Assembly (NCBI GenBank): GCA_963715455.1 | Contig: OY970245.1 | Location: forward strand, 744,001 to 808,000 | DNA: 64,000 nt | Source: VRUE01 sp963715455 | GTDB lineage: Bacteria > Actinomycetota > Thermoleophilia > Solirubrobacterales > 70-9 | Direction: 5' to 3' | Shown: in pieces, positions 57,493 to 64,000 of the stretch | Layout: every line of letters starts with the position of its first letter | Numbering within the stretch: the first letter of the stretch is position 1 | Made by a program: the position numbers and the translations under genes | Notes under the pieces: generated by a model | The model's database searches: none | Seen by the model: only the letters and a program-made list of their open reading frames with translations | What the model was told of the DNA's origin: nothing

Positions 57493-58596
57493 ATGGCCAA
57501 CGAGACGATTTCTTTTGCCCGGGGGGCGCCCAGCGCGGACATCTTGCCGCGCGAGGCGGTGCGCGAGGCGGCGGCTGTGGCGCTCGACCAGGACTGGCAG
57601 AAGGCGCTCTCCTATGGGACCGGGATTGGGCATCCGGGGCTCTGCGAGTGGATCGCCGAGCGGCACGGGGGGCTCGATGCGGGCCAGGTGATGGTCGCCA
57701 ACGGCTCGCTCGAGGCCGGGGCGATGCTCTTCGAGTACCTGCTCGAGCCCGGCGACCGGGTGGTGGTTGAGCAGCCGACTTACGACCGCACGCTGCTCAT
57801 GCTGCAGCGGCTCGGGGTCGAGCTCGTGCCGGTCGCGCTTGAGGCCGACGGCCTCGACGTCGCTGCGCTGGAAGCGGCGCTTGCCCAGGGGCCGGTGAAG
57901 CTCGCCCATGTCATCCCCAACTTCCACAACCCCGCCGGCTGCACGCTCTCGGCCGAGAAGCGGGTGCGGCTGGTCGAGCTGGCCGCCGAGCACGGCTTCT
58001 GGATCTTCGAGGACGACCCCTACCGCGAGCTGCCCTTCGAGGGCGAGGCGCTGGAGACGATGCTCTCGATGGACAGGGCGGATCGCGTGGTCCACGCCTC
58101 CTCGTTCTCCAAGACGGTCAGCCCTGGCGTCAGGGTCGGCTACCTCGCCGGGCCCGGTGGCGAGATCGCCAAGCTGGCCAAGCGCGCCAACGAGACCTAC
58201 ATCTCACCCAACATGCTGGCCGAGTCGATCGTCCTCGAGCTCTGTCGCTCCGGCGGTCTCGACAGGAACATCGAGTTCGTCAAAGGCGCGCTGCAGGCGC
58301 GTCGCGACGCGCTGGTCGAGGCCCTGCGCGAGCAGATCCCCGAGGCCGAGTTCGTCGTTCCCGGGGGCGGCTACTTCCTCTGGCTCGACCTCAGCGAGGG
58401 CACCGACACCTCCGCCCTGCTCGCCGAGGCCAAGGGCGAGGGCGTTGCCTTCGTCGCCGGCCCCGATTTCATGATCGACGGCGGCACCAACAGCATGCGC
58501 CTCTCCTTCGCCAGCGTGCCGCCGGAGCAGATCCCGGAGGGCGTTGCTCGCATCGCCCGCGCGCTCGACCGCATTCGCGCCGGCTCGCCCGCCTAA
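57493..58596 (+). CDS. PLP-dependent aminotransferase, class I/II (2-aminoadipate type)
   Basis: A 367-residue aminotransferase. MVANGSLEAGAMLFEYLLEP and VEQPTYDRTLL form the PLP phosphate site, NFHNPAGCTLS the asparagine, EDDPYRELPF the Asp/Tyr, and SSFSKTVSPGVRVGYLAGP the Schiff-base lysine. The motifs fit the LysN/AroH-like or MocR-domain group without its N-terminal HTH. The substrate is unknown. ATG 57493; there is no clear ribosome binding site, and it is divergent from paralogue 2, with starts 59 bases apart. Confidence 0.87.
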   Translation: MANETISFARGAPSADILPREAVREAAAVALDQDWQKALSYGTGIGHPGLCEWIAERHGGLDAGQVMVANGSLEAGAMLFEYLLEPGDRVVVEQPTYDRTLLMLQRLGVELVPVALEADGLDVAALEAALAQGPVKLAHVIPNFHNPAGCTLSAEKRVRLVELAAEHGFWIFEDDPYRELPFEGEALETMLSMDRADRVVHASSFSKTVSPGVRVGYLAGPGGEIAKLAKRANETYISPNMLAESIVLELCRSGGLDRNIEFVKGALQARRDALVEALREQIPEAEFVVPGGGYFLWLDLSEGTDTSALLAEAKGEGVAFVAGPDFMIDGGTNSMRLSFASVPPEQIPEGVARIARALDRIRAGSPA

Positions 58597-58689
58597 CGGC
58601 ATCAAGCAGCTCCGCGTTCATCCACTGATCCGACTCGGCGGCGACCGCGTAGACGGGGGCAAGCCCCAATCCGCGACCGAGGAGGAAGC

Positions 58690-59352
58690 ATGGCTGTTGC
58701 CAACAAGGAGAGTGCGCTGGCACGCGTGGCAAGCGATCCCGTCTCACGGCGCAAGCTGCTCGTCGTGACCGGCGGCTCGACCGCGCTCGCTGCGTTCCTC
58801 GCCGCCTGCGGCAGCGACAGCGACACGACGACGATGATGGCCGGCGGGTCCGCCAAGACGGGCACGGAGAAGTTCGGCAAGGGCGACATCGGCATCCTCA
58901 ACTACGCCCTCACCCTCGAGTACCTCGAGGCCGCCTTCTACGCAGACGTCGCCAAGAGCGGGCTCTTCAAGGGATCCGACCTGGAGACGATCCGCAAGTT
59001 CGGCGACGAGGAGGCCGAACACGTCACCGCGCTGATCGGCTTCGTCAAACAGATGGGCGGCACGCCGGCGCCCAAGCCGAAAACCGAATTCCCCCTGAAG
59101 AACGCCACCTCAGTGCTCGAACTGGCGGCAGAGGTGGAGAACATCGGGGCGGCGGCCTACCTCGGCCAGGCGGCCAACATCAAAGGGGCCGCGGTGCTCG
59201 CCGCAGCACTCTCGATCCATAGTGTCGAGGGCCGCCACGCGGCGGCACTCAACACGCTGCTCGGCGAGTCGATCACGCCGGACGGGGCGTTCGCCAAACC
59301 GGCCGGCGCTGCCGAAGTCCTCAAGTCAGTCGAACCCTTCATCGTCGGCTGA
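58690..59352 (+). CDS. exported ferritin-like protein (Ferritin_2 type) with Tat/lipobox signal
   Basis: A 220-residue protein of the Ferritin_2/desiccation-related group. SRRKLLVVTGGSTALAAFLA ends in AAC, giving a twin-arginine at 20-21 and a lipobox cysteine at 40. The helix core carries LNYALTLEYLEAAFYADVAK, GDEEAEHVTALIGFV and SVEGRHAAALNTLLG, the Glu/His positions that hold a di-iron or di-manganese site in ferritin-like proteins. The likely role is outside the membrane, in metal handling or oxidative protection. GAGGAGG lies 6 bases before the ATG. First of a four-gene run. Confidence 0.88.
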   Translation: MAVANKESALARVASDPVSRRKLLVVTGGSTALAAFLAACGSDSDTTTMMAGGSAKTGTEKFGKGDIGILNYALTLEYLEAAFYADVAKSGLFKGSDLETIRKFGDEEAEHVTALIGFVKQMGGTPAPKPKTEFPLKNATSVLELAAEVENIGAAAYLGQAANIKGAAVLAAALSIHSVEGRHAAALNTLLGESITPDGAFAKPAGAAEVLKSVEPFIVG

Positions 59353-59381
59353 GCCGGCGAGCGAGGCGAAAGGAGAACGAG

Positions 59382-60020
59382 ATGAGCGATCGGACCCTGG
59401 TTCAGCCGCAGCTCGCCGATGTGCATATCGACGAGGACACAGGCGACCTCTCCCGCAGCGAGGTGATCCTCAAGGGAGCGCTGGCGGTCGGCGCCGTCTA
59501 CGGCGCGGCCTTGGTCGGTCCCTACGTCGGCCGGGCGCTGGCGGCATCGGGTGGCGGTGACGTAGGGGTGCTCAACTTCGCCCTGACGCTCGAGTACCTC
59601 GAGTCGACCTTCTACCGGGAAGCGAAGGGCCGGGCGAAGGCGAATGGTGAGCTACGCAGCCTCATCGACCTGATCGGCCGCGACGAGGACGCGCACGTCG
59701 AAGCGCTCACCGCGACGATCAAGAAGCTCGGCGGCAAGCCGGTGGCCGAGCCGAAATTCGAGTTCCCCTACAGCAACACAGCCGGCTTCCTCGAGCTCGC
59801 CCAGACCTTCGAGGACACGGGCGTCAGCGCCTACAACGGCGCCGCGCCGCAGATCAAGTCCAAGGAAGTTCTCGCGGCGACGGGCTCGATCGTCCAGGTC
59901 GAGGCGCGCCACGCAGCAGCGATCCGCCTACAGAATGGCGATGAACCGTCGCCCGTCGCCTTCGACCCGACGCTCAGCGAGGCTGAGGTGCTGAAAGCGG
60001 TCGAACCGTTCATCGCCTGA
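59382..60020 (+). CDS. ferritin-like protein (Ferritin_2 type), second copy
   Basis: A 212-residue paralogue of the preceding protein. LNFALTLEYLESTFYREAKG, GRDEDAHVEALTATIKKLGG and QVEARHAAAIRLQNG keep the metal-ligand positions. Its N-terminus differs: a 30-residue leader is followed by a hydrophobic segment (ILKGALAVGAVYGAALVGPY) without twin arginines or lipobox, so it may be membrane anchored. AAGGAGAA lies 7 bases before the ATG. Probably cotranscribed with the first copy and the sigma factor. Confidence 0.87.
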   Translation: MSDRTLVQPQLADVHIDEDTGDLSRSEVILKGALAVGAVYGAALVGPYVGRALAASGGGDVGVLNFALTLEYLESTFYREAKGRAKANGELRSLIDLIGRDEDAHVEALTATIKKLGGKPVAEPKFEFPYSNTAGFLELAQTFEDTGVSAYNGAAPQIKSKEVLAATGSIVQVEARHAAAIRLQNGDEPSPVAFDPTLSEAEVLKAVEPFIA

Positions 60021-60045
60021 GTGGTGGTGGGTAAATAGCAACGAG

Positions 60046-60627
60046 ATGAACCCCCGGTCCAGCAAAGCCGAGCGCCTCGCCGACGAGGAGCTGATGCCGC
60101 TGATCGGCGAGCAGGACCCCGGCGCGTTCGAGGTCTTCTACGACCGGCACGGCGGTGTCGCCTACTCGCTCGCCTACCGGATCGTCGGCGAGCGCGGGGC
60201 CGCGGAAGACGTGATCCAAGAGGCCTTCATCTCGATCTGGCGCAGCGGCGCCCGCTACGACCCGGCGCGGGGCAGTGTGCGCTCCTGGATGCTTGGCATC
60301 GTGCGCAATCGGGCGATCGACCTGCTGCGTAGCAAGGCCGGTAGGGGGCCGAAGCTCGACTTCGACGACGACTCGATCCTCGAGCACCGCCCGGCCGCGG
60401 AGCTGACCGAGGCCGAGGCTCTGCACCGCGAGACCGGGCGCGAGCTGCGCGGCGCCTTGGAGGAGCTGCCTGGCGAGCAGTCGAAGGTGATCGAGCTGGC
60501 TTACTTCGGTGGCTTCAGTCACTCGGAGATCGCCACGATGCTGGACGTGCCGCTGGGCACGGTGAAGGGGCGCATGCGCCTCGGCTTGGAGAAGATCCGC
60601 GGAGAGCTGGCGGAGGGACTGGCATGA
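60046..60627 (+). CDS. ECF sigma factor (SigK-like)
   Basis: A 193-residue sigma factor with full domains 2 and 4. FEVFYDRHGGVAYSLAYRIV and AAEDVIQEAFISIWRSG are region 2, and QSKVIELAYFGGFSHSEIAT followed by MLDVPLGTVKGRMRLGLEK region 4, close in style to SigK of mycobacteria. It begins 25 bases after the second ferritin-like gene and overlaps the anti-sigma gene by 4 bases (ATGA), so the four genes are likely one unit. It would direct transcription of envelope or metal-stress genes, probably including this unit. Confidence 0.92.
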   Translation: MNPRSSKAERLADEELMPLIGEQDPGAFEVFYDRHGGVAYSLAYRIVGERGAAEDVIQEAFISIWRSGARYDPARGSVRSWMLGIVRNRAIDLLRSKAGRGPKLDFDDDSILEHRPAAELTEAEALHRETGRELRGALEELPGEQSKVIELAYFGGFSHSEIATMLDVPLGTVKGRMRLGLEKIRGELAEGLA

Positions 60628-61322
60628 ACGAGACAGGACACGACGGGCGCCGCGACGAGCTGGCCGCTTACTTGCTGGGCGCCCTGGAGCCGGGCGAGGC
60701 GGCGGAGCTGGAGCAGCACCTAGCCGGCTGTGAGGAATGCCGCAGCGAGCTTGAGTGGCTACGGCCAGCGGTGCAGCTGCTGCCCGAGTCGGTCGAGCGG
60801 GTCGAGCCCTCGCCCCGGTTGCACGCCCAGCTGATGGAGCAGGTGCGCTCGGAGGCAGAGCCGTCGCGGGCTTCAACGGGCTTCAAGAACATGCGCGGCT
60901 GGCGCCAACGCTGGCCGGCTCTGCGACCGCTTGCCGGGCTGGCTGCGCTGGCGCTGATCGTCGCCGGGGTCGCCGCCTACGCAATCGGCGGCGACTCGGA
61001 CGAAACCGGGACGACGACGGTGATCGCCGGCAAGTCGCCGGGCGTGACCGCGCAGATGGTTCGCGACGGGGAAACCGGCACTTTGCGGCTGGCGAACCTG
61101 CACCAGCTGCCGCGCGACGAGGTGCTACAGGCCTGGGTCCAGCACGGCGATCGGGTCGTCTCGGCGAAGGCGCTCTTCGTCCCCAACTCCGACGGCACGG
61201 CGACGGCGACGATCGACGGCATGCAGGGCGTCGACGCGGTGATGGTTACTGCCGAGCCGCGTGGCGGCAGCGCTCAGCCGACCTCGAAGCCGATCGTCAA
61301 CCTGGCGATGCCGCCGGCTTAG
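60624..61322 (+). CDS. membrane anti-sigma factor (RskA-like)
   Basis: A 232-residue single-span protein. The N-terminal cytoplasmic zinc-binding anti-sigma motif is LEQHLAGCEECRSELEWL (H-x3-C-x2-C), which would hold the sigma factor. A membrane helix lies near 101-120 (LRPLAGLAALALIVAGVAAYA), and the outer domain (residues 125-230) matches the RskA C-terminal region. It overlaps the sigma gene, the usual arrangement of sigK-rskA pairs. Release of sigma by regulated proteolysis is the family model. Confidence 0.92.
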   Translation: MNETGHDGRRDELAAYLLGALEPGEAAELEQHLAGCEECRSELEWLRPAVQLLPESVERVEPSPRLHAQLMEQVRSEAEPSRASTGFKNMRGWRQRWPALRPLAGLAALALIVAGVAAYAIGGDSDETGTTTVIAGKSPGVTAQMVRDGETGTLRLANLHQLPRDEVLQAWVQHGDRVVSAKALFVPNSDGTATATIDGMQGVDAVMVTAEPRGGSAQPTSKPIVNLAMPPA

Positions 61323-62032
61323 CGGCCATAGCGATCACTCGAGAGAACGAGCTGCTCGGGGATCGTTGCCCGCGGGGGCGGTGCCGGGTCGGCGCGTACC
61401 GAGACTGTCTCGGCGACGCTGCGTGAGACCCGATGGCGGCCGTCGTCGGAGGCGATGACCACCCCGTCCTCGCCGTTGCTCTCGATCGTCCCGTCGAGGC
61501 CGGGGTGCAGCCCGGCGTCCTTGAGGTAGTGGAGCAGCTCCTCGGCCTCGTTCTCAAAGCGCAGCACGGTCACCGTGGCGCCGGGCTCGACGTCGGCGAG
61601 CAGCGAGCCCTGCTCGCGAGCTCCCTCGACGATCGGGTGGCCGTGTGGACAGGTGGTGGCGTCGCCGATCGCTGCCCGCATGCGCTCCTCGAGCACCGGC
61701 GACATGGCGTGCTCGATGCGCTCCGCCTCCTCGTGCACCTCGTCCCAGGGGATGCCGAGCACGTCGGTGAGGAAGCGCTCGATCATGCGGTGGCGGCGCA
61801 CAATGTGGCTGGCGTGCTCGCGTCCGGAGGCGGTGAAGTCGAGCGACTTGTCGGGCTTGCGCTCGACGTAGCCGTCGCTGATCAGCCGGCCGACCATCTC
61901 GTGCACGGTGGGCGGTGAGAGCTGCATCGCGCGGGCGATGTTGGCCCCGGTCATCGGCAGCCCGGCCTCCTCGAGCCAAAACATGATCTCCAGGTACTCC
62001 TGCTCGGCCACCGTGGCCGTCTCCTGCGACAA
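61319..62032 (-). CDS. DtxR/MntR-family metal-dependent regulator
   Basis: A 237-residue regulator. The winged HTH is AEQEYLEIMFWLEEAGLPMT followed by GANIARAMQLSPPTVHEMVG; the dimer/metal domain contains HRMIERFLTDVLGIPWDEVH, ERIEHAMSPVLEERM and CPHGHPI, with the Cys, His and Glu ligands; the C-terminal SH3-like domain (residues 150-220) is present. It would repress iron or manganese genes when the metal is bound. The TTG at 62032 is chosen because GGAG lies 6 bases before it and upstream sequence is not conserved. It is convergent with the anti-sigma gene (4-base overlap). Its closeness to the ferritin-like genes suggests a metal regulon. Confidence 0.86.
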   Translation of the reverse strand: MSQETATVAEQEYLEIMFWLEEAGLPMTGANIARAMQLSPPTVHEMVGRLISDGYVERKPDKSLDFTASGREHASHIVRRHRMIERFLTDVLGIPWDEVHEEAERIEHAMSPVLEERMRAAIGDATTCPHGHPIVEGAREQGSLLADVEPGATVTVLRFENEAEELLHYLKDAGLHPGLDGTIESNGEDGVVIASDDGRHRVSRSVAETVSVRADPAPPPRATIPEQLVLSSDRYGR

Positions 62033-62129
62033 AAGGGGCTCCTTTCCGGGGTGGGAGTCGACTGCGTCCGATACTAGACGTTGCCGTGATGCGCTCACCC
62101 ACCCTTCCTGCTCAGGCTAGGCTTGGCCG

Positions 62130-62726
62130 ATGGAGAGAACCCGTGAGACAGGCGAAGGGCCCGACTGGCGAGGCGCCGCCCCGGAGCTGAGGCGCCTCGA
62201 CAGTCCGGGTGCCGCGCCCGACGATTCCCCCCGCAAGGATGTGCAGCTGGCGACGCAGGAGGGTGTCCGTCGCGAGCCAATCGACGGGGTGCGGATCCGC
62301 GAGGCACGGACGATCGCCGACGATCGCGGCTCGATTTGCGTCGCCTACGACCTGCGTTGGGGTTTCAGCGAGGAGCCAATGGTCTACTGCTATGAGGTGA
62401 CGATCAGGCCGGGGGCGGTCAAGGGCTGGATCCTCCACGAGACCTATGACGACCGACTCTTTCTCGCCGAAGGTGCGGTCAAGTGGGTGATGTACGACGA
62501 GCGACCCGAATCGCCCACTCGCGAACGCCTCAGCGAGCTCTACTTCGACCAGCACCACCGCAGCCTGCTGCGGATCCCACGGGGCGTTTGGCACGCGGTG
62601 CAGAACGTCGGCTCGACGGACTCGCGGATGATCAACTTCCCGACCGAGCCCTACAACTACGAGAGTCCGGACAAGACCCGGCTGCCGCTCGACACCGAGC
62701 GCATCCCGTACCGTTTCGACCGCTGA
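62130..62726 (+). CDS. cupin, dTDP-4-dehydrorhamnose 3,5-epimerase-like protein
   Basis: A 198-residue single-domain cupin. DDRGSICVAYDLRWGFSEEP and GWILHETYDDRLFLAEGAVK with RIPRGVWHAVQNVG correspond to the RmlC fold, but the usual His-Asp pair for epimerisation appears changed: LHETYDDRLF carries the His, and HAVQNVG follows the second strand. It could be an epimerase or a non-catalytic sugar-nucleotide binding protein. The first 45 residues are disordered. ATG 62130. A glycosyltransferase follows 5 bases after its stop, so the two may act on the same surface sugar. Confidence 0.78.
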   Translation: MERTRETGEGPDWRGAAPELRRLDSPGAAPDDSPRKDVQLATQEGVRREPIDGVRIREARTIADDRGSICVAYDLRWGFSEEPMVYCYEVTIRPGAVKGWILHETYDDRLFLAEGAVKWVMYDERPESPTRERLSELYFDQHHRSLLRIPRGVWHAVQNVGSTDSRMINFPTEPYNYESPDKTRLPLDTERIPYRFDR

Positions 62727-62731
62727 GCGCG

Positions 62732-63655
62732 GTGAGCTCCCGGGCAGCGATCGGCAGGCGGGCGCTCGGCATCTGGCGCCCGGCGCTCAACGCCCTGCGC
62801 CCGGCCCCCCAGATCGCCGATCCGCCGCTGGTCAGCGTCGTAACCGCTACCTACAACTGGTCTGAGGTGCTGCGCTGGGCGATTCGCTCGGTGCGTCGTC
62901 AGAGCTACCCGCGCTGGGAGCTGATCGTAGTTGGCGATGCCTGCAGCGACGATTCCGCCGAGGTCGTCGCTGCGTTCGGAGACGAGCGGATCCGCTGGCA
63001 CAACCGCGAGCGCAACGCCGGCAGCCAGTCGCTGCCCAACAACGACGGCATTGCGATGGCGCGCGGTGAGCTGATCGCCTACCTGGGGCACGACGATCTC
63101 TGGACCCCCGATCATCTGAGCCGTCTCGTCACTGCCCAGCGCCGGGTCGACGCCGACCTCGCCTTCGCCCTTACCGAGGTGATCGGACCGCCGGGCAGCG
63201 GGATGAGGAACATCGTTGGGCAATACGCCGGGAACACCTACGGGGGAGGGCACCTACCGCCGAGCGCGCTCCTGCACAAGCGGGAGCTGGCCGAGCGGCT
63301 CGGTGGCTGGCGGGACTACCGTGAGATCGAGATGCCCCCAGATGCGGACTTCCTGCACCGCGCCTGCGTCGCGGGCAGCTCGTTCGTCTGCTCGGGGGCG
63401 CTCACCTGCTTCAAGCTTCCCTCGGCGATGCGACGCAACTCCTACGTCGAGCGCTCTTCTGAGGAGCAGGAGGAGCTGACGGGGCGGATGGAGGCAGAGC
63501 GCGCCTTTCAGTTGCGTGAGCTGGGACGCGCCGTGGCGAGCCGCCTGCTGCACCCGCGCACCGACCCGCACAGCTTCGGCCCGCAGGTCGGCCCCGATGC
63601 CGGCAAGGGAGCCCACGTTCGCGAGGCGCGGCGCATCCGCGGCCTCGATCCCTGA
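62732..63655 (+). CDS. family 2 glycosyltransferase
   Basis: A 307-residue GT-A glycosyltransferase. VSVVTATYNWSEVLRWAIRS, then YPRWELIVVGDACSDDSAEV is the nucleotide-sugar binding half, YLGHDDLW contains the metal-binding DxD-like HDD, and PPDADFLHRACV supplies a possible catalytic acid. The C-terminal 100 residues are helical. Soluble, without membrane spans, so it probably works on a cytoplasmic precursor. GTG start 5 bases after the cupin stop, indicating a shared operon and a surface polysaccharide role. Acceptor and donor are unknown. Confidence 0.85.
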   Translation: MSSRAAIGRRALGIWRPALNALRPAPQIADPPLVSVVTATYNWSEVLRWAIRSVRRQSYPRWELIVVGDACSDDSAEVVAAFGDERIRWHNRERNAGSQSLPNNDGIAMARGELIAYLGHDDLWTPDHLSRLVTAQRRVDADLAFALTEVIGPPGSGMRNIVGQYAGNTYGGGHLPPSALLHKRELAERLGGWRDYREIEMPPDADFLHRACVAGSSFVCSGALTCFKLPSAMRRNSYVERSSEEQEELTGRMEAERAFQLRELGRAVASRLLHPRTDPHSFGPQVGPDAGKGAHVREARRIRGLDP

Positions 63656-63667
63656 GCGGGCGTCGCC

Positions 63668-64000
63668 TCAGCGGCGCTCCACCAGGGTTGAGACGACGGC
63701 CTCGTAGAAGCCATCGCCCATCGCCCCCTCGGTGACCGTGACGTTGTCCCAGGCAGCGAGGGCGGCGCGCAGGCCAGGGTCGCGCTCGGGCCCGTTGGCG
63801 ACGACGAAGAAGCGGCCCACCGCTGCCGCCACCTCGAGGTCCTCGACCGAGTCGCCGACGGCGATGCACTCCGCCGGCTCGTAACCGCGGACGCGGGCGT
63901 GGGCGGCGACGGCGCCTGCCTTGCTGACCAGCTTGGGGACCAGGTGGTAGGCGTGGGTGGGACCGTCGACGGCCGGCATCTCGCGGCCGATCGCGCCGTT
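63668..64000 (-). CDS. HAD-family phosphatase, C-terminal part (truncated by the window edge)
   Basis: The reading frame continues beyond the window edge; about 110 C-terminal residues are visible. HLVPKLVSKAGAVAAHARVR and the motif IV GDSVEDLEVAAAVGRFFVVAN with its aspartates are those of the Cof-type HAD hydrolases that act on sugar phosphates (for example mannosyl-3-phosphoglycerate or sucrose-phosphate phosphatases). The nucleophile motif lies outside the window, so no subfamily can be set. It is convergent with the glycosyltransferase gene. Confidence 0.75.
   Translation of the reverse strand, partial: NGAIGREMPAVDGPTHAYHLVPKLVSKAGAVAAHARVRGYEPAECIAVGDSVEDLEVAAAVGRFFVVANGPERDPGLRAALAAWDNVTVTEGAMGDGFYEAVVSTLVERR

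Noticed and set aside
58690..60020. Encapsulin cargo ferritin-like proteins
   Set aside because: Both carry export or membrane signals, there is no encapsulin shell gene, and no C-terminal cargo peptide is recognisable.

Overview
The window is GC-rich DNA with dense gene packing, many ATGA/TGATG overlaps, GTG and TTG starts, and secreted or ferritin-like protein families typical of high-GC Actinomycetota. The mix of FHA-LuxR regulators, SpoIID-like proteins, Tat-exported Ferritin_2-type proteins and AbiEi/DUF559 proteins best fits class Thermoleophilia (Solirubrobacterales-like). This placement is inferred from gene content; the window contains no rRNA gene.

Layout. 1-4859: a truncated membrane protein, an FHA-LuxR regulator, an intact IS481-type insertion sequence with a hairpin that masks its ribosome binding site, a secreted protein, an MBL hydrolase and a zinc metallopeptidase. 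4895-7614: tRNA-Asp(GTC), then a lower-GC 814-residue gene that joins a PD-(D/E)XK-like domain to a STAND-like P-loop NTPase; this is the strongest candidate for an undescribed defence gene. 7656-11449: a PEBP-like lipoprotein, two winged-helix regulators, a tiny 19-residue peptide gene with a perfect Shine-Dalgarno sequence, a membrane protein and a SpoIID-like protein. 11498-20051: an acyltransferase/SGNH pair, a lipoprotein, a methyltransferase, an ECF sigma factor, three tandem TetR regulators with a shared operator-like dyad, and a tandem pair of S51 peptidases. 20071-36097: a ferritin, an enolase-superfamily enzyme, and a large polyamine region. That region holds an FAD amine oxidase, a six-gene leftward operon (permease, potA, potD, potB, potC, mmsA-like) and a rightward operon (transaminase, PucR regulator, alanine dehydrogenase, aminoaldehyde dehydrogenase). 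Together they would import putrescine-type amines, transaminate them with pyruvate, regenerate pyruvate from alanine, and oxidise the aldehyde.

36132-41408: a frameshifted AbiEi/DUF559 gene coupled to an RTX-repeat protein, a double-TetR fusion, dodecin and rhodanese. 41448-45692: a sulfate assimilation set (sulfite reductase, Fe-S CysH, Sat, CysC). 45896-57433: a beta-propeller protein, a PHP phosphoesterase, an acyl-CoA carboxylase alpha subunit, a sulfatase, a HAD hydrolase, sucCD, and two paralogous secreted proteins whose duplication also copied the end of sucD. 57493-64000: an aminotransferase, two exported ferritin-like proteins followed by an ECF sigma/anti-sigma pair, a DtxR-type metal regulator, a cupin epimerase-like protein, a glycosyltransferase and a truncated HAD phosphatase.

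Scattered between genes are three 78-bp palindromic elements (21774, 40907, 45709) with identical architecture: a 27-bp perfect arm, a 24-base core holding a small covarying stem and an unpaired TTGAGT, and the second 27-bp arm. The arms differ between copies but are perfectly complementary within each copy. No CRISPR array, prophage or rRNA was seen.
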